Of a stretch of DNA of 64,000 nucleotides, positions 8,159 through 15,547 are shown piece after piece. The notes below the pieces were generated by a model. The model was not told where the DNA came from, did no database searches, and was given only the letters and a program-made list of their open reading frames with translations. This DNA is from an uncultured Alphaproteobacteria bacterium (GTDB lineage: Bacteria; Pseudomonadota; Alphaproteobacteria; Rhizobiales; Beijerinckiaceae): positions 21,066 to 85,065 of the forward strand of contig CALKHP010000039.1 in the NCBI GenBank assembly GCA_937988775.1. The letters run 5' to 3'. Numbering within the stretch: the first letter of the stretch is position 1; every line of letters starts with the position of its first letter. Both the position numbers and the translations under genes were made by a program.

Positions 8159-9256
8159 TCAGGCCAGCTTGTCGCGCACCCGCGCCGCGATGGCGAGGCT
8201 GGCGGTCAGGCCCGGACTTTCGATGCCGAACAGTTGCACCAGACCGGCAATGCCGTGCTCGGCCGGGCCGTCGATGCGGAAATCCGGGTTCTCGCCCGGC
8301 GGCGCGATCTTCGGGCGGATGCCGGAATAAGCCGGCTGGATCGAGCCGTCGGGCAGGCCGGGCCAATAGCGCCGCACGGCGGCATAGAACTTCTGCGAGC
8401 GCGCCGGATCGACGGTGTAGTCGATGTGATCGACCCATTCCACGTCCGGCCCGAACCGCGCCTGCCCGGCAAGGTCGAGCGTGATATGCACGCCGAGCCC
8501 GCCCGGCTCCGGCATCGGATAGATCAGCCGGCTGAACGGGCTTTTGACGCCGAGCGCATAGTAATTGCCCTTGGCGAGCCAGCTTCCGGGGCGCTTGCCG
8601 GCCGGGAAGCCATCCATCGCGGCAGCGAGCGCCGGTGCGTGCAGCCCGGCCGCGTTGACCAGCAGCCCGGCCTTGAGCCGCATCGGCGCGGCGCCGCCGG
8701 TCTCGACGACGAACCCGTCGCTTTCAAGCACGATGCGCGTCACCGGCGTGTGGAAGGCGACCATCGCGCCCGCCGCCTCGGCATCGCCCTGCAGCGCCAG
8801 CATATAGGCATGGCTGTCGATGATGCCGGTCGAGGGCGACAGCAGCGCTTCCGTGCAGGCGAGCGCCGGCTCGAGCGCCTGCGCCTGCGCCTGCGTCAGG
8901 TGCGTCAGATCGCCGACCCCATTGGCGGCGGCCTTGGCCCGGATCGCCTCGAGGCCTGCGCCCTGCTCGGCGCTGGTGGCGACGATCAGCTTGCCGAGCC
9001 GGCGATGCGGCACGCCATGCGCGGCGCAATAATCATACAGCATCGCCTTGCCGGCGACGCAGGTCAGCGCCTTCAGGCTATCCTTTGGATAGTAGATGCC
9101 GGCATGGATGACCTCGCTGTTGCGCGACGAGGTCTCGGTGCCGATGCCTTCGGCCTGTTCGAGCACCACGACCTCGCGGCCGGCCAGCGCCAGGTCCCGC
9201 GCCACCGCGAGGCCGACGACGCCGGCTCCGACGACGATACATTCAACACTGTCCAT
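8159..9256 (-). CDS. FAD-dependent oxidoreductase, L-2-hydroxyglutarate oxidase-like
   Basis: 365-residue flavoprotein of the D-amino-acid-oxidase fold. The dinucleotide-binding motif GAGVVGLAVARDLA is at residues 10-23 and the acidic end of the second strand follows (VVVLEQ). The stretch SSRNSEVIHAGIYYP near residue 43 is typical of L-2-hydroxyglutarate dehydrogenase/oxidase (LhgO) and close relatives. It probably oxidises an L-2-hydroxy acid, but glycerol-3-phosphate-dehydrogenase-like paralogues share this fold. It stands alone, convergent with the hydrolase gene. Confidence 0.82.
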   Translation of the reverse strand: MDSVECIVVGAGVVGLAVARDLALAGREVVVLEQAEGIGTETSSRNSEVIHAGIYYPKDSLKALTCVAGKAMLYDYCAAHGVPHRRLGKLIVATSAEQGAGLEAIRAKAAANGVGDLTHLTQAQAQALEPALACTEALLSPSTGIIDSHAYMLALQGDAEAAGAMVAFHTPVTRIVLESDGFVVETGGAAPMRLKAGLLVNAAGLHAPALAAAMDGFPAGKRPGSWLAKGNYYALGVKSPFSRLIYPMPEPGGLGVHITLDLAGQARFGPDVEWVDHIDYTVDPARSQKFYAAVRRYWPGLPDGSIQPAYSGIRPKIAPPGENPDFRIDGPAEHGIAGLVQLFGIESPGLTASLAIAARVRDKLA

Positions 9257-9355
9257 GTGCCCGGCCGCGTTGGTGAGAGGGGATTTGGAAAGGCCGTATT
9301 ATGGCGCGCCCCGGCGTGCAAGGGGAGCTGTTCCCGGAGTGCTATCCTCGGAGCG

Positions 9356-9943
9356 CTATCGTGCCAGCGCCGCCTCGCCCAGCTTGCTGGCATGGGCGCG
9401 GATATCCTGCGGCCACGCGGCGGTGCATTGCGCGAATTTTCCGCCGTCTCCGGCAAACAGCGCACGCGCCGCCTCCTCGAATCCGGGCCGGTCGCCGGCC
9501 ATCACCGTCATGAAGCGATAGGCGCTCTCCTGCGCCTGCCGGCGCAACTCATCACCGGCGCCAGCGCGGCGGGCCTCCTCGACCAGCTTGCGCAGCGTCA
9601 CCGACGCGCCGCCGGGCTGCGCGGCGAGCCAATCCCAATGACGCGGCAACAACGTCACCTCGCGTGCGGTGACGCCAAGCTTCGGCCGCCCGACCCCGCG
9701 CGGGGCAGCGACACCGGCATCGGCACCGGGCCGCGCCGTGAGCCGGGCCAGCACGGCGTCGATACTGCCGCGCCAATCGATCTCGATCTGGCGGGCATCG
9801 TCATCGTCGAAAATCAGGATGCTCGCCGTGGGATCGCGCTCCAGCGCGGCCTTGGCCAGCGCCACCACCTCGGCCAGCGCACCGGATGCCAGGCGCGCCT
9901 CCCCTGCAAAACCGGTGCAGTTGCGGTTGTTCTGTCCCGTCAT
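9356..9943 (-). CDS. DUF2239 family protein
   Basis: Roughly 195-residue soluble protein matching the DUF2239 family: an N-terminal region ending in ILIFDDDDARQIEIDWRG, a conserved GRPKLGVTAREVTLLPRHWDWL block near residue 88, and a C-terminal helical part with QESAYRFMTVMAGDRPGFEEAARALFAGD. The GRPKLGVTAREVTLLPRHW block looks like a DNA- or nucleotide-contacting helix pair, but the function of the family is not established to my knowledge. Several in-frame ATGs cluster at 9955-9943. GGAG just ahead favours the last ones. Upstream are a TTGACA -35 element and two matching palindromes, so it is probably tightly regulated. Confidence 0.8.
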   Translation of the reverse strand: MTGQNNRNCTGFAGEARLASGALAEVVALAKAALERDPTASILIFDDDDARQIEIDWRGSIDAVLARLTARPGADAGVAAPRGVGRPKLGVTAREVTLLPRHWDWLAAQPGGASVTLRKLVEEARRAGAGDELRRQAQESAYRFMTVMAGDRPGFEEAARALFAGDGGKFAQCTAAWPQDIRAHASKLGEAALAR

Positions 9944-9966
9944 CATCATCTCCATCAGACAATGGA

Positions 9967-10010
9967 GATTTACCCGGATAAAATCAGCGTGTCAATATTA
10001 CCCGGGTAAT
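9967..10010 (-). promoter_or_regulatory. Promoter with two palindromic operators upstream of the DUF2239 gene
   Basis: On the minus strand TTGACA (9995-9990) is followed after 17 nt by TAAATC. A perfect 14-nt palindrome, ATTACCCGGGTAAT (9997-10010), lies just upstream of the -35. A second near copy, TTACCCGGATAA (9970-9981), overlaps the -10 region. Their centres are 28 nt apart, close to an integral number of helical turns, as expected for a repressor that binds both on one face. The regulator is not encoded next door and is unknown. Confidence 0.65.
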
Positions 10011-10042
10011 TTTAAAAGGGAACCGCTTCCAAAAGCCTGCCG

Positions 10043-10192
10043 CTAAAACCACGCCTCGATCACCACCCAGGCGATCGTGACGAGGACGAGCCCGCCGATC
10101 AGCATGTAAAGCACCGGCCAGCCAAGCCGGCCCTGTCGTGCCTCGGTCGGCGTCAGGACATCGGCGTCTTCGTTGCTGTGATGATGCGTCAT
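10043..10192 (-). CDS. 49-residue single-pass membrane protein
   Basis: A short reading frame starting ATG ACG CAT CAT CAC has an excellent ribosome site (AGGAGG, spacing 4-5). It encodes 49 residues: a His-containing polar N-terminus (MTHHHSNEDADVL), a central polar part, one membrane helix (about residues 25-44, VLYMLIGGLVLVTIAWVVI) and a short EAWF end. The strong Shine-Dalgarno and clean hydrophobicity pattern argue for a real gene. No family was recognised. It lies between the DUF2239 promoter and the uronate dehydrogenase gene. Confidence 0.6.
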   Translation of the reverse strand: MTHHHSNEDADVLTPTEARQGRLGWPVLYMLIGGLVLVTIAWVVIEAWF

Positions 10193-10279
10193 GGCACCTC
10201 CTTTCGCCCTGCGACGCGCAGGGTATCAGGAGGCAACGCCCCGCCGGCAACGCATGTTCCGGCGGGTAACAGCCGCGTT

Positions 10280-11083
10280 TTAAGGAATCTTGGCGGCGTC
10301 GCCGGTAAAGTCCGGCTTGACGTAGCTGCCGCCGACAAAGGCTTCCTCGAGCGGGTCGTCGGACACGATATCGCCGACCTTGGCCGCGAAACGTTCCGAA
10401 TCATCCTGCGGATCGTAGCCGAGCCGGTAGGCGTTGCCGTTATCCCACCAGGCGCGCGTGTTGCGCGAGATGCCGTAGACGATCTCGCAGGTGTAATCCG
10501 CCGTGAGCCCGACCTGGATCAGCCGCGTGAAATCGTCATAGGACATCCAGGTCGACAGCATGCGCCGGTTAACCGGCTCCGGGAAACACGAGCCGATCCG
10601 CATGGAAAAGCCCTTGATACCGTGCTTGTAGGCATAATAGGTCGCCAGGTCCTCGCCGAAGGCTTTCGACAGGCCGTAGCGCGTATCCGGCCGACACGGC
10701 GCGGTATGGTCGAGCCGCTCGCTGCGCCGGTGCAGGCCGACGGCATGGTTGGAACTGGCGAACAGCACGCGCTGCGCGCCGGCCTTGCGCGCCGCCTCGT
10801 AAAGGTTGATTGCGCCGATCAGGTTGGCGTTGAGCACGCGCGGCCAATCGCCCTCGACCGACTGGCCGCCGAGATGCAGCACGGCATCGACGTCGCGGCA
10901 CAGCGCATCGACCGCGCCCGCATCGGCAAGATCGCATTGCACGACCTCCTCGGCCTTGCCGGCGGGCGCCATCGCCGCGATGTCGGACAGGCGGATGACG
11001 GGATAGAGCCCGGCGAGGTGGCGGCGCATCTCCTTCCCGAGGCCGCCAGCGGCCCCGGTGATCAACAGTCTCTTGATGCTCAT
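10280..11083 (-). CDS. udh: Uronate dehydrogenase
   Basis: 267-residue short-chain (extended) dehydrogenase. Uronate dehydrogenase oxidises D-galacturonate or D-glucuronate with NAD to the aldarolactone, the first step of oxidative uronate breakdown. The Rossmann motif TGAAGGLGKEM is at residues 9-19. The catalytic Tyr136 and Lys140 (RYGLSK) fall at the positions used in characterised Udh enzymes, and the SSNHAVGLH stretch supplies the catalytic Ser. The C-terminal WWDNGNAYRLGYDPQDDSE block is also characteristic. The gene lies 17 nt downstream of a DapA-family gene and is probably transcribed with it from the GntR-type operator region near 12110. Confidence 0.88.
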   Translation of the reverse strand: MSIKRLLITGAAGGLGKEMRRHLAGLYPVIRLSDIAAMAPAGKAEEVVQCDLADAGAVDALCRDVDAVLHLGGQSVEGDWPRVLNANLIGAINLYEAARKAGAQRVLFASSNHAVGLHRRSERLDHTAPCRPDTRYGLSKAFGEDLATYYAYKHGIKGFSMRIGSCFPEPVNRRMLSTWMSYDDFTRLIQVGLTADYTCEIVYGISRNTRAWWDNGNAYRLGYDPQDDSERFAAKVGDIVSDDPLEEAFVGGSYVKPDFTGDAAKIP

Positions 11084-11100
11084 AATGTGAGGCTCTGCCC

Positions 11101-12042
11101 TTATTCGGCTGCGAGTTTGGCGGATTTGTCGTTCAGCGCCCGAAGGCCGACCGCAGCGGAAGCGATCTGCTTCAGGGTAGCCGGGTCTTCGATATTCGAC
11201 AAGAACGGCAGCATCGGCCCGGTCTCGGCGATGCCGGCGAGCCGGATGGCTTCATGCAGCACGCGCAGCGGCGAATGGCCGTCGCGCAGGTACTCGAGCG
11301 GCATGAAATGCGCTTGCAGCGCCTCGGCCTCGGCGAACTTCCCGGCCTGGATCGCCTCGCGGATCAGGCTCGACAGGCGCGGCGCCACGCAGACGGAACC
11401 GGAGGTGAAGGCGCACAGGCCGAAATGGCGGGCATGATCGATGATCGGCCGCTCGCCGATGCCGCTGACGATCAGCGCCGGATCGACCAGCTTGACGAGC
11501 TTGGACAGGAAGGCGTCCTGGCCCGGATCGTCGCGCACGATGGCATATTTGATCGCCACGACATGGCCGTCCTTGACCAGCGCCGCCGCATCCTCGGGCG
11601 CGATGAAACCCTCATCCTTGATATAGGCGATGATCTTGCGGCCATAATGTTCGGCAAGTTTGGCGAGACCTTTGGCGGCGCCGGCCTTGGTGGCGGGGAA
11701 GCGCAGCGGCAGCACCATCGCCGTCGGGAAGGCGCGCGATTTCAGGATGTCGATCTGGTCCATCGCCTTGCCGAAATCGGCTCCGACCGAGGGGATCATC
11801 CAGTCATCCGGGCCGGCGAGCGCTTCGAGCAGATCGAGAATCGCCGGGTATTCTCCAACGCCGACATTGTAGAAATTGGCATTCCCGCCGTACAAGAAGG
11901 TCGAGACGCCGCCGGCCCGCATATGCTCGACCAGGGCCTGGTTGGCTGAAACGTTCAGCGACAGATCGGCGTGCCGCGCCAGCGCCGGCACCGAAAGCAC
12001 CGATTTGCGCAGCCGTTCGGGGGTGATTGTGCCGGTGAACAT
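11101..12042 (-). CDS. Dihydrodipicolinate synthase (DapA) family aldolase/dehydratase
   Basis: 313-residue class I aldolase-fold protein. The Schiff-base lysine is Lys165 in VVAIKYAI and the partner Tyr140 is in KIIAY. It has the FLYGGNANFYNV stretch near residue 50 in place of the usual GTTGE phosphate/carboxylate loop, so it is not a housekeeping DapA. Neighbours (uronate dehydrogenase, lactonase, dehydratase) suggest it acts on a keto-deoxy sugar acid, as 5-keto-4-deoxyglucarate dehydratase or a 2-keto-3-deoxy aldolase does; this is inference. The ATG at 12042 with GGAGAG upstream is preferred over longer in-frame starts that would run over the operator. Confidence 0.78.
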   Translation of the reverse strand: MFTGTITPERLRKSVLSVPALARHADLSLNVSANQALVEHMRAGGVSTFLYGGNANFYNVGVGEYPAILDLLEALAGPDDWMIPSVGADFGKAMDQIDILKSRAFPTAMVLPLRFPATKAGAAKGLAKLAEHYGRKIIAYIKDEGFIAPEDAAALVKDGHVVAIKYAIVRDDPGQDAFLSKLVKLVDPALIVSGIGERPIIDHARHFGLCAFTSGSVCVAPRLSSLIREAIQAGKFAEAEALQAHFMPLEYLRDGHSPLRVLHEAIRLAGIAETGPMLPFLSNIEDPATLKQIASAAVGLRALNDKSAKLAAE

Positions 12043-12102
12043 GGTTCTCTCCAGAGTGTTCCGCATCGTGAAATCAGCCTGCACGAAACGCCTCCAGCGG
12101 TG

Positions 12103-12125
12103 ATTTGTCAATTTGTTTGACAAAT
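12103..12125. promoter_or_regulatory. GntR (FCD)-type operator between divergent sugar-acid genes
   Basis: Perfect dyad ATTTGT-TTG-ACAAAT at 12111-12125, preceded directly by a further half site, ATTTGTCA, at 12103-12110. It sits in the 133-nt spacer between the DapA-like gene (minus) and the lactonase gene (plus). The same dyad with one change occurs at 17331, between the dehydratase gene and the GntR regulator gene. FCD-type GntR proteins bind short dyads of this TTGT-N3-ACAA kind, so the adjacent regulator is the natural candidate. Confidence 0.7.
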
Positions 12126-12175
12126 TTTCGCAAGCCCTTTTCATCCCGCCTCTTCATCTCCCACCGGAGGACATC

Positions 12176-13057
12176 ATGACATTCAGCGTGACGAGATTGC
12201 TCGACTGCCGCAACGAGCTCGGCGAATCACCCGTTTGGGACGGCGAGCACAACCGGCTGTTCTGGGTCGACATCAATGGCCGGGCCGTGCATGCGCTCGA
12301 ACTGGCGAGCGGCCTTCATCGCACGTGGCCGGTGCCGGGGCGCGTCGGCGCGATCGGGCGCTGCGTCAGCGGCCGGCTGGTGGCGGCGATCGAGAATACC
12401 ATCCAGTTCCTCGATCTCGAGAGCGGCGCTTTGAGCGTGCTGGCGACGATCGATTTTCCCAACCCGCAAAGCCGCTTCAATGACGGCAAGATCGGCCCGG
12501 ATGGCGCCTTCTGGATCGGCAGCATGGATGACCGGCCGCAGAAACAGCCCGAAAGCATCCTTTACCGCGTCAGCGCCGACGGCACGGTCGAGGAAAAGGT
12601 CGCGGGCCTGACCATCGCCAACGGCCTCGCCTTCAGCCCGGACGGGCGCACCATGTTCCACTCCGATTCGCGCGGCCCCTGGATCGACCGCTGGGAGCTT
12701 GATCCCGCGACCGGCGCGATCTCGAACCGGCGCCGCGTCGTCACGCTCACCAATGAAACCGGCCGGCCCGATGGCGGCGCCTGCGATATGGACGGCAATT
12801 ACTGGAGTTCCGGCATCTCGGCCCGCGTGCTCAACAAGTTCTCGCCCGACGGCAAGCTGCTGCTGACCATCCCGGTGCCGACGCTGCTGCCGACCATGCC
12901 GTGTTTCGGCGGCCCCGGCATGACCACCATCTTCATCACCTCGGCGCGCGAGAACCGCACGGCGGAAGAACTGGCGCGTTGCCCCGATGCCGGCGCGCTG
13001 TTCAGCGTCTCGGTCGATGTCGCGGGCGTCCCCGTCGCCAAATTCGCCGACCGCTGA
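12176..13057 (+). CDS. SMP-30/gluconolactonase family lactonase
   Basis: 293-residue six-bladed beta-propeller of the SMP-30/gluconolactonase/LRE family, which opens sugar lactones using a bound divalent metal. Visible signatures are the metal-binding Glu in ELGESPVWD near residue 15, RFNDGKIGPDGAFWIGSMD near residue 100 (Asn metal ligand) and NGLAFSPDGRTMFHSDS near residue 150 (Asn and Asp ligands). GGAGG lies 5 nt before the ATG. In this cluster it would open the lactone made by uronate dehydrogenase or a related sugar-acid lactone. It is divergent from the DapA-like and udh genes and shares their operator region. Confidence 0.87.
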   Translation: MTFSVTRLLDCRNELGESPVWDGEHNRLFWVDINGRAVHALELASGLHRTWPVPGRVGAIGRCVSGRLVAAIENTIQFLDLESGALSVLATIDFPNPQSRFNDGKIGPDGAFWIGSMDDRPQKQPESILYRVSADGTVEEKVAGLTIANGLAFSPDGRTMFHSDSRGPWIDRWELDPATGAISNRRRVVTLTNETGRPDGGACDMDGNYWSSGISARVLNKFSPDGKLLLTIPVPTLLPTMPCFGGPGMTTIFITSARENRTAEELARCPDAGALFSVSVDVAGVPVAKFADR

Positions 13058-13062
13058 CGGGC

Positions 13063-13677
13063 TCAGTATGCCGGCCGCAGCGGGGGCTGTTCCGGAACCG
13101 CCCTGGCCGGGATCGCCTGCGTGGTCTCATCCGGCACCGGCTGTTGCTTCGGCGATAGCTTCGATTGCGGCGGCACCGGCGTGGCCTGCGGCGGCGGCGC
13201 GGGTTGTTGCGGAGCAGGATGCCGCGGCTGATAGGCGAGGCAACTCTTGATCAGCGGCGCGCAATAGGCGTTGGCGATGCCCGCCATGTCCGAATCGCCG
13301 GAATAGGCGATCTCGGCCACGCGGCCGTTCACGAAGCGCACCTGCATCGAGCAGCTTCCAGACGGCGTGCCCAGGCTCGTCGTCTGGGAGAGACCGGGCA
13401 CGACCGCCAAGGGCGTCGAGACGGCGATGCCTCCGGCGGCGGCGGCCTGCACCTTGTAAGACCAGAATGTCGTGTTGCCCTCGCTATAGGTCTGGTTGGG
13501 AAAGCCGGCGCACATGCGCATATCGGTCGGCGTGAAGCCGATGACGCGCTGGCGCGCCGTGCTGGCGATCCTGCCATCCTGCGCCGCACAGCCCGAAACG
13601 GCGAGGAGAACGAGGCTCGCCGCCGCCCGCAACCAGGATCGGCGCTGTGAAACGGCTTGCAGGCGCGGGAAAGCCAT
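13063..13677 (-). CDS. Putative lipoprotein with proline-rich tail
   Basis: 204-residue exported protein. A twin-Arg-like basic start is followed by a hydrophobic stretch and the lipobox LAVSGCA with Cys30, so a lipoprotein is likely. The central part (about residues 40-145) contains four Cys and the phrase GFTPTDMRMCAGFP, which I have seen only as conserved-hypothetical. The last 60 residues are rich in Pro and Gln and look disordered. No functional assignment is possible. It converges on the lactonase gene with a 5-nt gap and is unrelated to the sugar-acid cluster by content. Confidence 0.7.
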   Translation of the reverse strand: MAFPRLQAVSQRRSWLRAAASLVLLAVSGCAAQDGRIASTARQRVIGFTPTDMRMCAGFPNQTYSEGNTTFWSYKVQAAAAGGIAVSTPLAVVPGLSQTTSLGTPSGSCSMQVRFVNGRVAEIAYSGDSDMAGIANAYCAPLIKSCLAYQPRHPAPQQPAPPPQATPVPPQSKLSPKQQPVPDETTQAIPARAVPEQPPLRPAY

Positions 13678-13830
13678 CGCCTCTCCTTGAAAATCGATTG
13701 GCGCGCGAATCCGGCCTTGGCACCGGAGGCGCGAAATATGTGACAGGTCGCCACGATCTGGGTTGAGAAGCTGCGAATGCAGCAGGAAAACGTGTCGAAG
13801 GCATGACTGCCGGGCGTGCCGGGTGGCAAC

Positions 13831-14325
13831 TCAGCCGGCTTCGCTCCTTAAGGCTGCGTTCTCGGCACGGATGCGGATCGCCAGCACGAGCGCATTCGCC
13901 AGCGAGAAGGCGAGCGCGTAGCCCGGCCAGCCGAGGCAGAGCGGCAGCACGGCGATCTCGCCGATAACGACGAGATAATTCGGGTGCGACAGGAAACGGT
14001 ACGGGCCGCGCCTGACCAGCGGCGCGCCGGGCAGGATGATGATGCGCGTCGTCCAGCGCCGGCCGAGCGTCAGGAGAACCCAGGCGCGCAATGCCTGGAG
14101 CGCCAGGAACACGGCGAGCCAGCCGAGTTGCAGCGGCTGGTCGCGGGCGAACAGCCACAGCCCGCCAAGCCAGGCCGCATGCAGCGCGACGATCAGCGGA
14201 TAATGGCCTGGCGCGACCTCACGACCACCGGCCGCCAGCAACGCCGCCGTGTTGCGGTCAGCCAGCCATAATTCACCGAGCCGCTCGAGCGTGACCAGCA
14301 CCAGCAGGATGGTGGCCGGCGTCAC
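13831..14325 (-). CDS. Isoprenylcysteine carboxyl methyltransferase (ICMT)-family membrane methyltransferase
   Basis: Roughly 164-residue polytopic membrane protein. The C-terminal half has the ICMT-family S-adenosylmethionine site, seen as RRGPYRFLSHPNYLVVIGE. Bacteria do not prenylate proteins at CaaX boxes. Members beside type III polyketide synthases (SrsB in Streptomyces, BpsB in Bacillus) O-methylate the alkylresorcinol or alkylpyrone product. The GTG at 14325 overlaps the stop of the upstream polyketide synthase gene (GTGA), so translation is coupled; this start is preferred over a TTG at 14349. The predicted role is methylation of a phenolic or pyrone lipid in the inner membrane. Confidence 0.8.
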   Translation of the reverse strand: MTPATILLVLVTLERLGELWLADRNTAALLAAGGREVAPGHYPLIVALHAAWLGGLWLFARDQPLQLGWLAVFLALQALRAWVLLTLGRRWTTRIIILPGAPLVRRGPYRFLSHPNYLVVIGEIAVLPLCLGWPGYALAFSLANALVLAIRIRAENAALRSEAG

Positions 14326-15374
14326 GCCGCGCTCTGGAGCGCCACGCAACTGGCGGTGAAGCCTGGCCCCATCGCGGTCAGCAGCGTGCGGGCCGGCAGG
14401 CCGGCCGCGATCAGGCGCTCCAGCACGAACAGCGCCGTCGGCGCCGACATGTTGCCGTAATCGGCCAGCACCGCGCGCTCGTGATCAAGCGTGCCCTGGC
14501 CAAGCGCCAGCGCGCGCTCCAGCGCCTCGATCACCTTGGCGCCACCCGGATGACAGGCGAAGCGGTCGATATCCTCGAGCATCAGCCCGGATCGCGCGAG
14601 GATGCCGGCAATGGCCGGCGCGATATGCGCTTCGGCAAATGGCGGGATCGCCCGGTCGAAAATCACCCCGAAACCCTGGCGATCGACGCTCCAGCCCATG
14701 ATGTCGAGCGTGTGGCCCCAAGTGTGCTGGCCGCTCGCCGCGATGCTGGCAATGCCGGATTGGCCGGCCCTGACCACGCAGGCGGCGGCGCCATCGCCGA
14801 ACAGCGCCGTCGCGACGATATTGGCCTTGGTCAGTTGGTCGAGCCGGAAGGACAGCGTGCACAACTCCACCACGACGAGCAGCACGGGGCTGCCCGGGCG
14901 TGAACGGGCAAGGCGCGCCGCGAGCGCCAGCCCGGACACGCCGCCGGCACAGCCGAGGCCGAACACCGGCACGCGCTCGACATCGGGCCGGAAACCGAGT
15001 TCGCCCGCGACCCGCGCTTCAAGGCTGGGCGTGGCGATGCCGGTCGATGACACGGTAACGATGGTATCGATCTCAGCCGCAGCGAGCCCGGCAGCGCTCA
15101 ACGCCTTGCCGGCCGCGTCGGTGAACAGCGCGCAGGCACCGTCGAGATAGGCCGCGTTACGCTCGGGCCAGCCCAGGGCGCCAAGATACCATTCGAGCGG
15201 GCGCACGGCATGGCGCCGGCGAATGCCCGAGGTCTCGAACACCTGCGCCAGCCGGCCGAAACCGCTGAACCGCCCGGCAAAGGCCGAGGTCGCCGCCGCA
15301 GCGACGTCGCGCTGCTCCATGACATGCGGCGGGACGGCGGTTGCCATCGAGACGAGCTTGACCGGATGCGGCAT
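14322..15374 (-). CDS. Type III polyketide synthase (chalcone synthase-like)
   Basis: 350-residue thiolase-fold homodimeric condensing enzyme that extends an acyl-CoA starter with malonyl-CoA. The catalytic triad is complete: Cys142 in FGLGCAGG, His276 in FACHPGG and Asn309 in YGNMSAPT, with the typical ALFGDGAAA stretch near residue 191. The length fits bacterial type III PKSs. The ATG at 15374 is preferred over a TTG at 15437. Bacterial enzymes next to an ICMT-type methyltransferase make long-chain alkylresorcinols or alkylpyrones. That product class is inferred from gene pairing, not from the active-site cavity. The product could be a membrane phenolic lipid or quinone-like molecule. No hydroxylase or regulator specific to the pair is visible. 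Confidence 0.88.
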   Translation of the reverse strand: MPHPVKLVSMATAVPPHVMEQRDVAAAATSAFAGRFSGFGRLAQVFETSGIRRRHAVRPLEWYLGALGWPERNAAYLDGACALFTDAAGKALSAAGLAAAEIDTIVTVSSTGIATPSLEARVAGELGFRPDVERVPVFGLGCAGGVSGLALAARLARSRPGSPVLLVVVELCTLSFRLDQLTKANIVATALFGDGAAACVVRAGQSGIASIAASGQHTWGHTLDIMGWSVDRQGFGVIFDRAIPPFAEAHIAPAIAGILARSGLMLEDIDRFACHPGGAKVIEALERALALGQGTLDHERAVLADYGNMSAPTALFVLERLIAAGLPARTLLTAMGPGFTASCVALQSAA

Positions 15375-15547
15375 CGACGCTTTCGCGGGCGCGGCCCGCG
15401 CCGAACCGCCGGCCGGCCGCACCCCTTGAGGGCACAATGACGGGCCACGCCACGCGGCCGGCCCATCGCCTCACCACAATAGAGCCGCCGGCCGCATTTG
15501 CATCACGCGACGCGAACACATCTCGTTGATGAGCGCGATGCCGGGCC

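Noticed and set aside
8234..10009. A 591-codon frame running across the flavoprotein and DUF2239 genes
   Set aside because: It spans two well-supported genes on the other strand and their promoter, and its translation has no domain pattern.
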